DNA of 64,000 bases from Gambelia wislizenii (Eukaryota > Chordata > Lepidosauria > Squamata > Crotaphytidae), in assembly GCA_030847615.1 (NCBI GenBank), contig JAUMIR010000014.1, forward strand, positions 11,632,501 through 11,696,500, given 5' to 3'. This document shows positions 43,386-54,654 of the stretch, one piece after another (position 1 is the first letter of the stretch; the number at the start of each line of letters is the position of its first letter). The translations under genes were made by a program, and so were the position numbers. The notes beneath the pieces are model-generated. The model did not search any database. It saw only the letters and a program-made list of their open reading frames with translations, and had not been told where the DNA came from.

Positions 43386-43687
43386 CAGGGATGTTGACTA
43401 TCAGGAACAAATTGTACAAGATTCTTACTTATTTGTCCTGACAGGGTTTCCAGCTGTTGGGAAGCCTATTTTTCAGTCTGGGAATGATTAATTGCAAATA
43501 TATTATTCCATCCCTAGTTCTCAGGCATGATGGTGTATGATCTTGTCTGAGGAAGGAAGTGGGAACGTTATGGAGCAGGAAGAAAGAGTGAAGGAACACC
43601 AGGAAAAGGCAGGAGGATTACAAATGGATGATGACCTAAAACATGAGGGGAAGAGTCATGGCCTTTCCACAAGAAAGGTCTAAATCA

Positions 43688-43806
43688 GGAGTGGGCCAAT
43701 CTGGGCCCTCCAGATGGTTTTGGACTGGAACTCCTACCATCCTTCAGCACTGGCTGTGTGAACCTTAGGGCTGATGGGAGTTACAGGTCAAAAACATCTC
43801 AAGGAA
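43688..43806. mobile_element. Small hAT-type MITE fragment
   Basis: AGGAGTGGGCCAATCTGGGC start and CTGATGGGAGTTACAGGTC segment. No clear target duplication. Confidence 0.4.
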
Positions 43807-44104
43807 TAAATCCGGTTTGAGCCCCAAATAGAATAGAAAAAATAAAGGCAAGTAGTAAAATTGGATCAGCTCCCAAGTGTGGAAGCAGCCTTGGTATCCA
43901 AGTCCTGGGACAATGTGTCCAGGTACACTGAGATCATCCAGCCACTGTCCACCTCAGCTGAGACCAACAGCCAGGAAAGGCAGGGTCTGAGGCCACCTCA
44001 GCTCACCACCATTTTCAGCCATGTGTGCTCTTGCCATAACTGAGTTAGAAAAGGAAGTGTGCAACCTCGACATCAAGAGCAGCTTTTATCCATGGTCATC
44101 TTGC

Positions 44105-46048
44105 CAGAATACACATGGGGTGATTTAATCCCTCCCCCCACCCCTCAGGCAAATTTCTGTAATTTCAACCATGTGAAAGTAACTAAGGAAGGCCTCAAGA
44201 TTGAAGGGAGGTCAGTGGGGGGGGGGGAGGACACCTTGAAAAAGGAACTGAAGGGATATTTTCTGAGGTTTAGTGGCAAAGGAAAACAAGAGGGGCATTT
44301 CAAATGAATGTTCAGTGTTATTGAAGGTGGGATGGGTGGATGCCTCGTAGACCTTGGTACTGATCTCCAAAGCAAATTTTGAGGCTCCTCTTTCAACGCT
44401 GCATTGAAGGGATTCTGAAGAAAGCCAGTAAGAATTTTCAGGCGGCTGGTAAAATTGCAGGTGAGGATGGAGTGTGAGGATGGGGGTCACACGTCCTAGT
44501 TAGAGGTTTTGTCCCTTGACAATCTCTCCCTTTAGTGTAAAGAAGGCCAGTGTTTGGATAGATAAGAAATGGTTATGGAAAATGGGAAGAGGGATAAATG
44601 TAAAAAACACACAAAATTGTGAGATACGCTGCTTGCTAGGGAGGCAGTAGAGAGCAGCCACCAGAGGTGGCACTGCAAGCAGAAGTCGCTGCATATGAGA
44701 GAGAGAGAGGAGATCCACTCAGAATAGAAAACATCTACTCCCAGATTCCTGAGTCAGGTGAGGAAGGGTATGGACAGTGCCCCAGAACAAAGGCTTCCAG
44801 CTGTTCCTTCACACTTGCTGGCAATTGTGTGGAAGCCAAAATTTGCCTGGTCTTCCTTTCTACGTCCTCCCAGACTTCATCCCATGAAGGAACTGCTGGG
44901 GCGGCCTTGTTAGTGATAGTGATGAGCACTTTCTAAGGGAGATCTCCAAAATGGTAGAGTGAGAATAGATGGGTTGAGAAGGAATCGGATAACCGTGGTC
45001 CCATCCTGGGGTTCCTTTGTGCCCACACAACAGCCTGGTACACGTGTGGAAATCAGTCCCATGTACCATCCAAGCCATACGTACAATGGCATGTGCAGCT
45101 GGATTTCTCATGGTGGTGCCAGCCCATGTCTCCTGCTCCTCCTCATGCTCTAGTTTTTACCTGGAATGGAGTTATCACCTGGGTGCAGGTGAGGAAGTGC
45201 AAGCACAATTCAGATAAGACCTCTGTGGTGCACTGTTGATTTGGCACATGTGGTGGCAGGACAGGGTGGGTGGGTAGGTAGGTCACCATATAAAGCAATT
45301 CAACTGTAGGCTTTTCTTTGCTCAGGAGAACTCATGCTGAAGCAGGGTCAGCTGCCCCACCACACCACTAGCAGGGAGGGAATGCATGTTGGGGTTTTGC
45401 CAGTCAAAGTGCCTTGAGAAACTCTTGACTTCCCTTGAAGGGCATGGTACCATTTGTAATGCCATCATCCCCATGGTCCCAGAACCCAGGAGAAACCTGA
45501 GGCCATTTATCCATATTCACCCCTCAATACATCTGTTTTCCAGAAGAGGGGACTCCATCCGACTTCATCTTCTGCCACTTCCCCATGTGTAGGGGGTGTT
45601 TTTTTTAGTTCGGCCTCCACCAAAGGCCCCCCATGTGGCACGTAGGTGGAACAGCAGTGAAGCCACTTGGGTTAGAAAGCTGGTCTCCCTTCAGATGCTC
45701 TGGGTCTCTCCACACACATCAGCCAACATCTAGTATTGTTTTAACCTCTTATGTACAAATAGAACTGCCAATGAGAAGCAGTACAACCTCTCCCAATCCC
45801 CTGGCTCACAGAAAACACAAAGGAGCATGCCCATGCCACACAGTGGTGTATGTGTGAGCTCACTCCCTCACCCACAGTTTTGCAGACTGTAAGAGGGCCC
45901 CCACAAGAGCTGCCCTCCCCCTTGTGTCTAAGGTTAGTGCTGGGAACAGGAACAGTCACTTTTCACATGGCGCCCCAGGGACGGGCATGGGATGCTTGAA
46001 GAGGCATCTTTTCCAGGCATCTGCTGACTGCATCTACTGCTCTGACAG
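44105..46048 (-). other. VAV2: Probable VAV2 3' untranslated region (extent uncertain)
   Basis: This stretch follows the VAV2 stop codon and is nearly free of recognisable mobile elements, unlike its surroundings, as expected for a transcribed UTR. No AATAAA was found on the minus strand in this interval. An ATTAAA (complement of 44124-44129) is a possible poly(A) signal and would give a UTR of about 1.9 kb. The end point is a guess; the assignment of the repeat-poor block to the UTR is an inference. Confidence 0.4.
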
Positions 46049-46096
46049 TCATTGCACCCCTTCCTCCTCCACGTAGGTCGAAGGGAACCAGCCGAT
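46049..46096 (-). CDS. VAV2: VAV2 last coding exon: end of C-terminal SH3 and stop codon
   Basis: VAV2 is a cytosolic guanine-nucleotide exchange factor for Rho/Rac GTPases, controlled by receptor tyrosine kinases. This short exon encodes IGWFPSTYVEEEGVQ followed by TGA (46049-46051). GWFPSTYV is the closing strand of an SH3 fold, and the final EEEG-x-Q tail matches mammalian VAV2. The acceptor CTGCAG|ATC joins in phase 0 to the exon ending in GETNGR. It is too short for ordinary ORF calling and was found by looking for the missing end of the SH3. The eight VAV2 coding pieces total 747 bases, 248 codons plus stop, all in frame. Confidence 0.95.
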   Translation of the reverse strand: MGWFPSTYVEEEGVQ

Positions 46097-46267
46097 CTGC
46101 AGTGGAATAAAAAGAGAACGTGGCACAGATGGGCAAGTAGGGATGTTAAGATTCTACTATTTCATTCTCACAAGTGACAATAAATAATTACCATAGTTTT
46201 CTCTCCACTGCAGAGAAAACAAAGATTTCTGGGTAGTTCTTGCTCAGTTATTCCCACTTTATGAGCC

Positions 46268-46490
46268 AATATAGCATAGCAGTTTCAGTGTTGGACTAGG
46301 ACTGTGGGAGACCAGAATTCAGATCCCTGCTCAGCCATAGAAGCCTACTGGGTGACCTTGGACAAGTCACAGACTCTCAGCCTCAGAGGAAGGCAAAGAC
46401 AAACCTCCTCTGAATCAGTCTTGCCAAGAAAACTCCAGATAGGGACACCTTAAGTTGGAAATTACCTGAAGGCACACAACAGCAAAAAAC
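46268..46490 (+). mobile_element. tRNA-headed CORE-SINE
   Basis: ATATAGCATAGCAGTTTCAG head, TGACCTTGGACAAGTCAC core, CTTAAGTTGGAAATTACCTG tail. Lies in the intron just upstream of the last VAV2 exon. Confidence 0.75.
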
Positions 46491-46509
46491 AAAGTCACAC
46501 TTTCTAGAA

Positions 46510-46990
46510 GTTATTTGCACGAGAATTGTAGGGTTTTGCACAAAAAGCACTGTTTCCAGATAGTGATGTGTTGTTTGTGCAAGACTGCTGTTCTCTATGC
46601 AATCTTCTGCAACAAAAATCTTGTAGAGAAAACAGCACAAATAGCCCACGGTGCTATTTTTTTGGGCAAGATGGACAAGTTGTCTGTTTTTTGCACAGGA
46701 TTTTTTGCACATAAGTTGTGCTATTTTCATTGTGCAAGAATGCTGCTTTCTGTGCCAAATTTCTTTTGTGCAAGATTGTTGGGGTTTTCTTTACACAGAG
46801 GGCAGCTTTTTGGACAAAAATCACATGAGGCTGTCTGGAAACTGTGTTTAGGCTTGCTTTTTGTGAAAACCCCAGAATTCTAACATAAAAAGCTTGTGTA
46901 TTTCTGTATAGGATGATTTCCCAAAACAGTTGGGGATGTGCTAATATCATGTGAAAACTGTGCAAAATTCATGCCATTGTATTATTCTTT
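46510..46990. repeat. Short-palindrome repeat family, copy 3 (longest)
   Basis: Many alternating TTTGTGCAAGA, TTTTGCACAAAAAG, CTGTTTTTTGCACAGG units over about 480 bases, on both orientations. Confidence 0.5.
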
Positions 46991-47199
46991 GCAACTGAGC
47001 TTTTTCAGCAAGGAAATAAAGGTAAACATTTTTACCATCTTGATGGACAAGGCACCAGCAATTCTGCATCTCAGCCCTTAAAGGGTCAGGACCTAGTAGC
47101 CAGGAAAGTTTGATAGGCCATACAGGAGTGAAGTGAGAGCAAGGAGAGGCCACAGCAGATTTTGTGGCCCAAGTCAGTTCCTCTGCTCTACCAGATAGA

Positions 47200-47224
47200 T
47201 GGCATGGCATGGCATGGCATGGCA
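47200..47224 (+). repeat. (ATGGC)n pentanucleotide microsatellite
   Basis: Five units in VAV2 intron sequence. Confidence 0.9.
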
Positions 47225-47404
47225 GCCCAAGCCAGGAAGCATCTCTGGATCTCAGTCAGGGGTCCAAGAAGTCTGGGAGCAAAGGGAAAGAGGTGCCCAC
47301 AGGACTTCTTTCCATGGCATTTCCCCCAGAATGAGGAGGCACCACAGGCCCTGAAGATGTACAGGATGGTGGAAAGGGACTAGTGCACCTCCATTACATG
47401 GTAG

Positions 47405-48015
47405 CCAAAGTTTCAGGAGAAGAGGTTAAGATGAGATATGATAAACATGTTTAAATAACTGAAGGGATGTCATACTGAGGCTGGAGCAAGCTTGTTTTCT
47501 GCTGCTCCAGAGATGAGGACATGGAGCAATGGGCTCAAACTACAGGAAAAGATATCCCACCTAAAGGTTTTTCATTGTTGTTTTTTTTTTCTGGGCTGTG
47601 AGGCCATGTTCTGGAACAGATTTTTCCTGACGTTTCACCTGCATCTCTGGCTGGCATCTTCATTCTCTGAAGATGTCAGCCACAGATGCAGGGAAAACCT
47701 CAGGAAAAAAACTCTTCCAGAACACAGCCTCACAGTCCAGAACCCCCCCACCCCCGGTGAAAAATCTATGGATGCCAGCTGTGAAAGCCTTCGACTTCAC
47801 ATCCCACCTAAACATTAGGAGAAACTTCCTGACAGTAAGAGCTGTTCAGCAGTGGACTGCATTGCCTTGGAGTGTGGTAGAGTCTCCTCCTTTGGAGGCT
47901 TTTAAACAGAGGCTGGATGGCCGTCTGTCAGGAATGCTTTGATTGGGTATTCCTGCAGGGCATAGGGTTGGACTAGATGGTCCTTGTGGTCTCTTCCAAC
48001 TCTATGATTATATGT
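47405..48015 (+). mobile_element. CR1 LINE 3' part split by a Penelope derivative
   Basis: CR1 parts 47405-47565 and 47801-48015; the text is continuous when the insert and one ATCCCACCTAAA copy are removed. Confidence 0.88.
47566..47800. mobile_element. 235-bp Penelope-derived element: two inverted terminal modules
   Basis: Exact 12-bp target duplication ATCCCACCTAAA (47554-47565, 47801-47812). The left half is the minus-oriented and the right half the plus-oriented terminal module of the 36 kb element, with the coding part absent. Both elements end the same way (GAAAGCYTTCRACTTCAC). Confidence 0.85.
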
Positions 48016-48111
48016 ATTCTGACAAGCTCGCCGGCTAGAATTGCTTGTAATACCCACAGCAGAGGGATCCAGGAGATGAGTGAGCATGTCTTTGGGCAGA
48101 AGTTTGGTGTT

Positions 48112-48300
48112 GTGTGCCTTCAAGTTGTTTGACTTGTGGTGAACCTCTCATGGGGTTTGCCTTTGCCTTCCTCTGAGGCTAAGTGAACTTGACTTGCCCA
48201 AGGTCACCTAGTGGGTTTCCAAAGCCAAGTGGAGATTTGAACCCTGGTCTCCAGAGTCATAATCCAATGTGTAGTCCAACTATACCATGCTGGCTCAGGG
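48112..48300 (-). mobile_element. tRNA-headed CORE-SINE, minus strand
   Basis: Reverse-complement tail TGTGTGCCTTCAAGTTG, CORE CAAGGTCACCTAGTGGG, B-box TTTGAACCCTGG. Confidence 0.75.
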
Positions 48301-48378
48301 GCTCCCAATTCCACTACACCCTCCATTTGAGATTGAAAGGGATTTCAATCACCAGGTAAGGATGTAATTCTTCACTAA

Positions 48379-48591
48379 GGCTGCATCTGCACTGCAGAAA
48401 TAATCCAGTTTGAAACTGCTATGGCTCAATGCTATGGAATCCTGAGATTTTCAGTTTGCTGTGGCACCAGAGTTCTGTGACAGACAAGGCTAACTATCTC
48501 GCAAAACTACAGGTCCTAGCATTCCATAGCATTGAGCGATGGCTGTTAAAGTCATGTCAAACTGGATCATTTCTGCAGTGCAGATGCAGGT
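48379..48591. mobile_element. Family H MITE with 3-bp TAA duplication
   Basis: Ends GGCTGCATCTGCACTGCAG and CTGCAGTGCAGATGCAGG; TAA at 48376-48378 and 48592-48594. A 3-bp TWA duplication fits PIF/Harbinger. Confidence 0.75.
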
Positions 48592-48639
48592 TAAGTTTTT
48601 TCTTGAAGGAAAAAAAAAGCAATTTTCACAGTTTTCACT

Positions 48640-48965
48640 GTGAGAAAGTCTTTGAAAACCATTTAATTTTTAAAATTCTTATTTGCAATTTGGGCTTTGT
48701 ATTGTACAAAATTTGCACAGGGTTGTTTTGCAGAAAAACAGCATCTTCTGCCCAAGAAGCAGCATGTTCTCCGCAGAAAACGTTATTTTCGATGCAAATC
48801 AATCCCGTGAGAATTTTATGCAGAATGAATCCCAATCACAGCCGTTTCTGTGCAGGAAACAGTGTTTTTTTTTTTAAAAAAAACCCAACAGGATATAATA
48901 TTTCTGCTTGTTTTCTGCACCAAGAGGCTGTTTTCTACACAAAGCAACCATGTGCAGAATAAATC
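48640..48965. repeat. Short-palindrome repeat family, copy 4
   Basis: GCAGAAAAACAGCATCTTCTGC, TTCTGCACCAAGAGGCTGTT units, with the TGCAGAATGAATCCC ending twice. Confidence 0.5.
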
Positions 48966-49073
48966 CCAAACTGTGATGATTCTCAGCATCACTTCAGGAT
49001 TCTTCATGCCAGGTTTTTCAACATGAAAAAACTCTCATGTTTTTTTTAAAAAACATTTTGAGTAGTTTCAAAT

Positions 49074-49308
49074 GCAGTCAGCCTTCCATCTCCACAGATT
49101 CGGCATCCACTGATCCAAACAACCACAGTTTGAAAATATTCCCCCACTCCAAAATAAAATAAAATAAATAAATACAAAAAGTAAACCTTGATTTTTCTGT
49201 TTTCTATAAGGGATGCCATTGCATATAATGGGACTTGAGCATCCATGGATTTTGGTATCCATGGGGAGTCCTGGAACCAAACCCCAGTGGATACCGAAAG
49301 CCCACCGT
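49074..49308. mobile_element. Tigger-like MITE (type 1)
   Basis: GCAGTCAGCCTTCCATCTCC and ATACCGAAAGCCCACCGTA ends; an (AAAT)n run inside. Confidence 0.7.
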
Positions 49309-50456
49309 ATTATTTCCATCCCTATGACCAGCATACCTTTCCCCCCAGAAATGACAAAAAGTTCTGTGGCACCTGGGGCATAAATCTAATAACAAGAAGA
49401 CAAGTAGGAGGTGGAAGTGGAAGTAGTAGAAGATGATTACAACAACAGCCAACCTCATTGGAGATATGGAGGGTTGTCCCAGTTGGCCAGTCCTTGTATC
49501 CATGCTTGTTTGGGAGGCTTAGAGATGGGCAGAAATGGCCAGTGGGCTACAAAATCTGAGGCCCAATGGAAGGCTCTCTGAGGGGCTACAAGACTTTTTG
49601 CTGTTTTGGGTTGCAACAGACTACAGCTGAGGTCCAATTAGCACACTGCCAGGGCACAAGTCTGCACCAGTGAATTTAAGCCATTACCTGGGGATAGTAG
49701 ATTTTCTGCTTCCAACCCCAGAGCTCACTGGCGCAGCTGCATCCCCTCAGCTACTGATCCAATGCAAGGGTGTACTCAAGTGCATTCCGGGCACCCTTGA
49801 GCACTGGGCAAAGAAGGGGCAGCCTCCAGCCCTGATGTAAGGCTTCTCCCCCTTCCCAGGTTGAAGCCCAGCTTCACTTCTGCAGCCAACTGGTGGCCAA
49901 GAGAACAGAGCCACAAGACCCATCCTTCGACTGTTTACCACTCCATTGTGTCAGAAGGTACAGGGTACCTCCTTTTGCAATGTCCATACTACTACAACTA
50001 GTACACAGGTGCACCTGGGGTTTTTGCCAGTGTAGATCACCAACAGGATTTTAGACCAGCATAGCTACATCTTTAGAAGAAAACAACAACCACGACATCC
50101 AAAACAACTCCAATCAAAAGCAATTCCTGTTGCTGTTGAAGCATTTGGCAGTTCAAAATTCCATTGAGTAACGTCTGGTAAACTGTGAAACCAATGGTGG
50201 TGGTAGGAGTAGGGTTACTACTAGTAGTAATAAAACATTTCTATGGCACCTTTCCATTCAAAAGCTGATTAACAAAAATACAAACAATTCAAACCCTTCA
50301 CACAAACAACCCAAACAGTAAAACCAGTAAGTGAATTACTGCCAATTGTTTTGTCTTCCCAGAGACTGGACACACCCACACCCCATTTTAAATGTGAAAA
50401 GAAGAAAGAACTCAGCAGTGCAAAGATACAACCAATGCAGCAGGAGCTGCACTCAC
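49309..50456. other. VAV2 intron, no element recognised
   Basis: Unique-looking sequence with short (TAG)n-like and GGTGG runs near 50190-50230. No coding signal on either strand. Confidence 0.45.
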
Positions 50457-50611
50457 CCGTCCGTTGGTCTCGCCTTTCCACCAGCCCTGGTCGCCACCAA
50501 TCCGGCTGTAGATTTTCACCACATCCCCTTCTCTCAAGGAGAGTTCCCGCATGTCCCTCGCAGCAAAGTTGTACCTCGCTATGGCTGTCCCAATGACCCG
50601 AGGTGTGAATA
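50457..50611 (-). CDS. VAV2: VAV2 exon: most of the C-terminal SH3 domain
   Basis: Encodes, after a split valine, [19 protein letters not shown]...[27 protein letters not shown] (2 bases + 51 codons). It carries the ARYNF (ALYDY-type) motif, the acidic RT loop, and the GWWKG tryptophan pair that binds proline-rich partners. The sequence is almost identical to mammalian VAV2. The acceptor is CCACAG|TA and the donor CGG|GTGAGT. The next exon in the transcript is 4.4 kb away, past several repeats. Confidence 0.97.
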
Positions 50612-51462
50612 CTGTGGGTAGGGGTGGGTGAGATGGAAGGAACAAAGGATGCCTTTTGGGTTAGGATGCATTTCTCATGGCCATCAGAGGCCTGGGCTGC
50701 ACCCGAGTTCAACCTGAGCTCTGCTTGCTTCTGCCAGAATTTAGCTCTGCAAGCCAAGCATGAAAGACAAAGGTGGCAGCAGATCCCTTGCAGCATAGAA
50801 AATATGTGTTATGATACACCGCAGTGGAGCAGCTCTGGAAGCCCTACCCCAGCTGCTAAACTGACCTTTGCCCGTGGCACAGTTTTGGACATTGACTGCT
50901 TTGGACAATCTGGAACTTACTCGGTGTGAGGTTGTGGTTTTCACTGCATGATTTTTGCAGTCTAATGCTCAGCCAAGACAGTGAAGTGCAAATGCAAACA
51001 AGAAAACTCCAAAGACCAAAGAAGGGGGTGAGGGGAAGAAAGGATTTCATAAAGCTGAACCAAGAATAAAGTGGTTATTTTTATCTTTTCCTCTTACCCC
51101 GTTCAGTAATGTGTCTGTTGGCTCCCAATGTATTGCAAACTGAGGTTGAACTGGGGTTTGGGTGTAGGAGAAAAGTGATCTCTAGTGAGGTTTCTGGAAG
51201 TGGGGTGGAAAGGATGGAATGACCATGGCTTTGGGGTATGATGGTTAATGGAGCACAGACATGGGCGTGGGCAGATTTCTCACTTGTCACAGGACACATG
51301 AGTGTTAAGGTGATAAAAACAACAATCCATTGTGACATTCTGCACAAAGCTCCATCGAATTCAATGGCAGCTGTGCAAGAGCATGTCAGAGAATGAAGGT
51401 GAGAGAGCTCTATTTGCAAAGAGGCCGGTGTGTTTCCACATCCATCCCGTCAGAATGTGAGA
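50612..51462. other. VAV2 intron, no element recognised
   Basis: Unassigned sequence upstream of the SH3 exon. Confidence 0.45.
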
Positions 51463-51463
51463 A

Positions 51464-51884
51464 ACCCGTTCACACTACACAATTATATACAGGTCGACAC
51501 CCATATCCACGGTTTTACTTATCCATGTCCAAAAAAGAAGAAGTTCTCTCTAGGCATTTCTAGGTCCTCCAATATGATTCTACGGTCAATGTCTCATTAG
51601 AAATAATAGGGTTCCTTCCCTATTATCCATGGTTTCACGTATTCATGGGGGGTCTTGGAATGTATCCCTGGCCGATATGGGAATTGACCTGTAGTGCTAT
51701 GATTCCACTTTATGTGCTATGGCCAACATTCAATGGTATCCTGGGATTTATAGTTTGAAGAGGCCCTTGAGCTCTCTGGCTGAGAGTTCTAAATGCCCCT
51801 CCTTAAATTCCAGCTCCCATGATTCCATAGGATGGAATCATGGCAGTGGTGCTATAATTGTGTAGTGTGAATAGGCCCAGTTCT
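51464..51884. mobile_element. Family H MITE carrying a Tigger-like MITE (type 2)
   Basis: Outer ends CCGTTCACACTACACAATTA and TGTGTAGTGTGAATAGGCCC. The inner element (about 51490-51691) begins CAGGTCGACACCCATATCC and is flanked by TA. Confidence 0.75.
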
Positions 51885-51922
51885 CTGATTGTGTTTCATT
51901 ACACGCCATATAGCATAAGCTA

Positions 51923-52045
51923 GGGGTTTTCCAAACTTTGGTCTTCCAGGCCTTTTGGACTCCAACTCCCAGAATCCCTGAACTACACAACTACTCTTCT
52001 AGGAGCTGAAGTCCAAAACATTTGGAGGACCAAAGTTTTGGACCC
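51923..52045. mobile_element. Small inverted-repeat MITE
   Basis: CCAAACTTTGGTCTTCCAGG and TGGAGGACCAAAGTTTTGG form an inverted pair around CCCAGAATCCC. Confidence 0.5.
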
Positions 52046-52238
52046 ACCGTCCAAAAAAGTGGATGAGTGATCAATGGCAAAGCCCATGGGTGCTGATCTT
52101 TAAACCACCAGCAGGGGTCATCCTTCCACCCCTCAAAGAATGGAAGCCGTATTCAGCTCTTTGCTTGCTTGCACATATATACACTCATGCAAACGTATAT
52201 ATACACACAGAAACACATGCATACACAGACACATATAC

Positions 52239-52325
52239 CTGACCAGAAAGGAGTGGAGGAATTCTGAGAAGTGAAGTTGTGGCCCTGAGGACTGAGAAAG
52301 GAAAAATTGTAGGAAGCACAGGCAG
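52239..52325 (-). CDS. VAV2: VAV2 SH2-SH3 linker exon, phase-symmetric (skippable)
   Basis: Encodes [29 protein letters not shown] plus one base: 87 bases, starting and ending in phase 1. It matches the [13 protein letters not shown] and PFWS segments of mammalian VAV2 between SH2 and the last SH3; the middle is more divergent. The acceptor is CTGCAG|CT and the donor TCAG|GTATAT. Because both junctions are phase 1 the exon can be skipped without a frameshift, so it may be the basis of the known shorter VAV2 isoforms (inference). Confidence 0.9.
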
Positions 52326-53009
52326 CTGCAGAAGGGTGAAAGAGAAACAAAGCAGCAGGACAAAAAAAGAGGGGAGGGGAAGGATTAAAATGGGAAATTT
52401 ACAAAGGAGGGAAGAAATCAACAACGCAGCAAACTCAGTGAAGCCAACACAAAGCATGCAGCATTTCTGTTTTTTTTAACCTTAAAAATATATGTAATAT
52501 GAACACCAAACTGTCTTGCTGAATCAACCTCCACGTCCATCAAGAGTAGTGTTTGCCTTTCCAAAGGCCCCTTTATCAAACGTCAGCACAGTGAGACAGG
52601 GCATAGAAATGTTCCTCTTTTTGGACTATACCTCCCAGAATCCCCAGGTGGGTGATTCTAGGAGCTGCAGTCCAAAAAAGAAAAAGAAAAAGGGGGGAAC
52701 GTTTTCTGTGCTTTTCTGTGAAGCAACAAGAAGGGATCAACTGCTAGCTACCCAAACTCCTTCTGGTCATTACCTCCTGCTGGCCCATTGCCTCCCTTTG
52801 GCCAGCAGGCATCAGGAGCTAGGAGCCAGAAGCAGGTGCTACCACTCCCTGGGTCTCCCATCCCTTGTCTGCCCTTTCTTGGTGGCAAAACTGTGGTTGA
52901 CAGTAGAGCAAACCTCTATTAAGCTCCTAAGTGTAGCATGAAGGTAAGACATAAATAAAGATACAAAGTGATACATTTAAAAAAAAATTAAATAAGGAAA
53001 ACAGCATAT

Positions 53010-53524
53010 ACAGTTGTCCCTCCATATCCACAGATTTGGTATCCATGGATTTCATAGAATCATAGAATTGCAGAGTTGGAAGAGACCACGAGGGCCATCC
53101 AGTCCAAACCCCTGCCACGCAGGAAATCACGATCAAAGCATCCCTGGCAGATGGCCATCCAGCCTCTGTTTAAAGAGCTCCAAGGAAGGAGACCCCACCA
53201 CGCTCTGAGGGAGGGTGTTCCACTGCCAAACAGCTCTTACTGTCACAAAGTTCCTCCTAGTGTTGAGGTGGAATCTCTGTTCCTGGAGCTTGCATCCATT
53301 GCTCCGTGTTCCAGTCTCTGGAGCAGCAGATTTAAGTATTCACAGCTTGAAAATATTCTTTAAAAAATAATAATCCAAAAAGCAAACCTTGATTTTGCCA
53401 TCTTATATAAGGGACACCATTTTGCTATGCAATTGTATATAATGGTACTTGAGTATTCATGGATTTTGGTATCCACGGGGGGTCCTGGAACCAAACCCCA
53501 GGAAATATGAGGGGACAACTATAC
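53010..53524. mobile_element. Tigger-like MITE (type 1) carrying a CR1 fragment
   Basis: Outer parts 53010-53053 and 53326-53524; the CR1 lies at GGATTTAAG of the MITE with a short GATTT duplication. Confidence 0.8.
53054..53325 (-). mobile_element. CR1 LINE 3' part, nested
   Basis: TCATAGAATCATAGAATTGC to GTCTCTGGAGCAGCA; little diverged, so a late insertion. Confidence 0.88.
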
Positions 53525-53739
53525 AGCCAGCCTTCAACTTTTGCGAGGGCTAGGAGTGAAGGCCCCCTGTGAAAGTGGAAATACTGTGAATATAGGCCTG
53601 CTATTTTTTTTAACCTGAGAGAACACTTCTCTAGTGTTCTCTAGGCATTTGTAGGTTCTCCAGCATCACCTTCTGCCAGAATCAACCCTCTGTGGATACA
53701 GAGGGAGAGGGACATGTAGTATGAAAGGACCCCAGGTCT

Positions 53740-53930
53740 CAAAGCATGACAGCAAGAGCTGTTTGGCAGTGGAACACTCTGCCTGGGAATGTGGTGGAGT
53801 CCCTTTCTTTGGAAGTTTTTAAACAGAGGCTGGATGGCCATCTGTTGGGATTGCTTTGATTGTGTAATCCTGCATGGTAGGGGGTTGGACTAGATGGCCC
53901 TTGTGGTCTCTTCTATGATTCTATGTTGCA
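53740..53930 (+). mobile_element. CR1 LINE 3' end
   Basis: GACAGCAAGAGCTGTTTGGC to TTCTATGATTCTATG. Confidence 0.85.
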
Positions 53931-54653
53931 AGCTCTCATCAACTTCATGGAGACTTAGAGATGTCTTTCAAGATTTTGGAGAGGCTTGTAGCTCTAGGCT
54001 TTGTCCTCTGCCTCGATGATCTCCTCGCTTCTGCCCACTGCTTTCCCTGGGTAACTGCTGCCTTGGCCAGGCTTGTGGGTGCTTTCCATTCTAGCTGGAG
54101 GTTGAGACTAGGTCTACAAAACTGGCAGTGCAACTGTTGTCCAAAGTGTAGTGGCGGCATCATTTTTCAATGGGAAGAAGCTTGTCAATAGAGAGCACCA
54201 TAGGAACTGGAAGGAACTGGCCAGACTATGGAGCAGTGGGAATGTGTAGACACTCACTCTAGCAATGCCACATTGCTCCCAGAAGTGAAGGATGGAGGAG
54301 GACCAGCATGCAGCTGGGTGAGTGGATTAGGAAGGGCCAGCTTGTTGTGGCAGGGTGGCCACATGAGGAGGGCTTGAAAATGCATTAAAGGACTGTGTGG
54401 GAAGTTTGCTATCTCCTCTAATTTGCTGCCTAAGGAAAGAGGCTTGACATGCCTAGTATGGTTGGTCTATTCTGAGGTGGAGCTGATTGCAGTTCTACCC
54501 CTCCACAAGAATTCATTTGATGCTGAAAACTGACACACATCACTGCTTTAAAGTTACTGGTAGCAAACTGATGCAGAAGGTGATCTATGGCAGGAGAAAG
54601 CCTCACAAGTGCTTCCACCAATGTGTTCTAACAACCTTTTACAACAGGTGGGA
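53931..54653. other. VAV2 intron, no element recognised
   Basis: Unassigned sequence; short open frames show no similarity I recognise. Confidence 0.4.
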
Positions 54654-54654
54654 G

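Noticed and set aside
42951..43491. Frames of about 130 codons on both strands
   Set aside because: They arise from the self-complementary short-palindrome repeat; no protein match.
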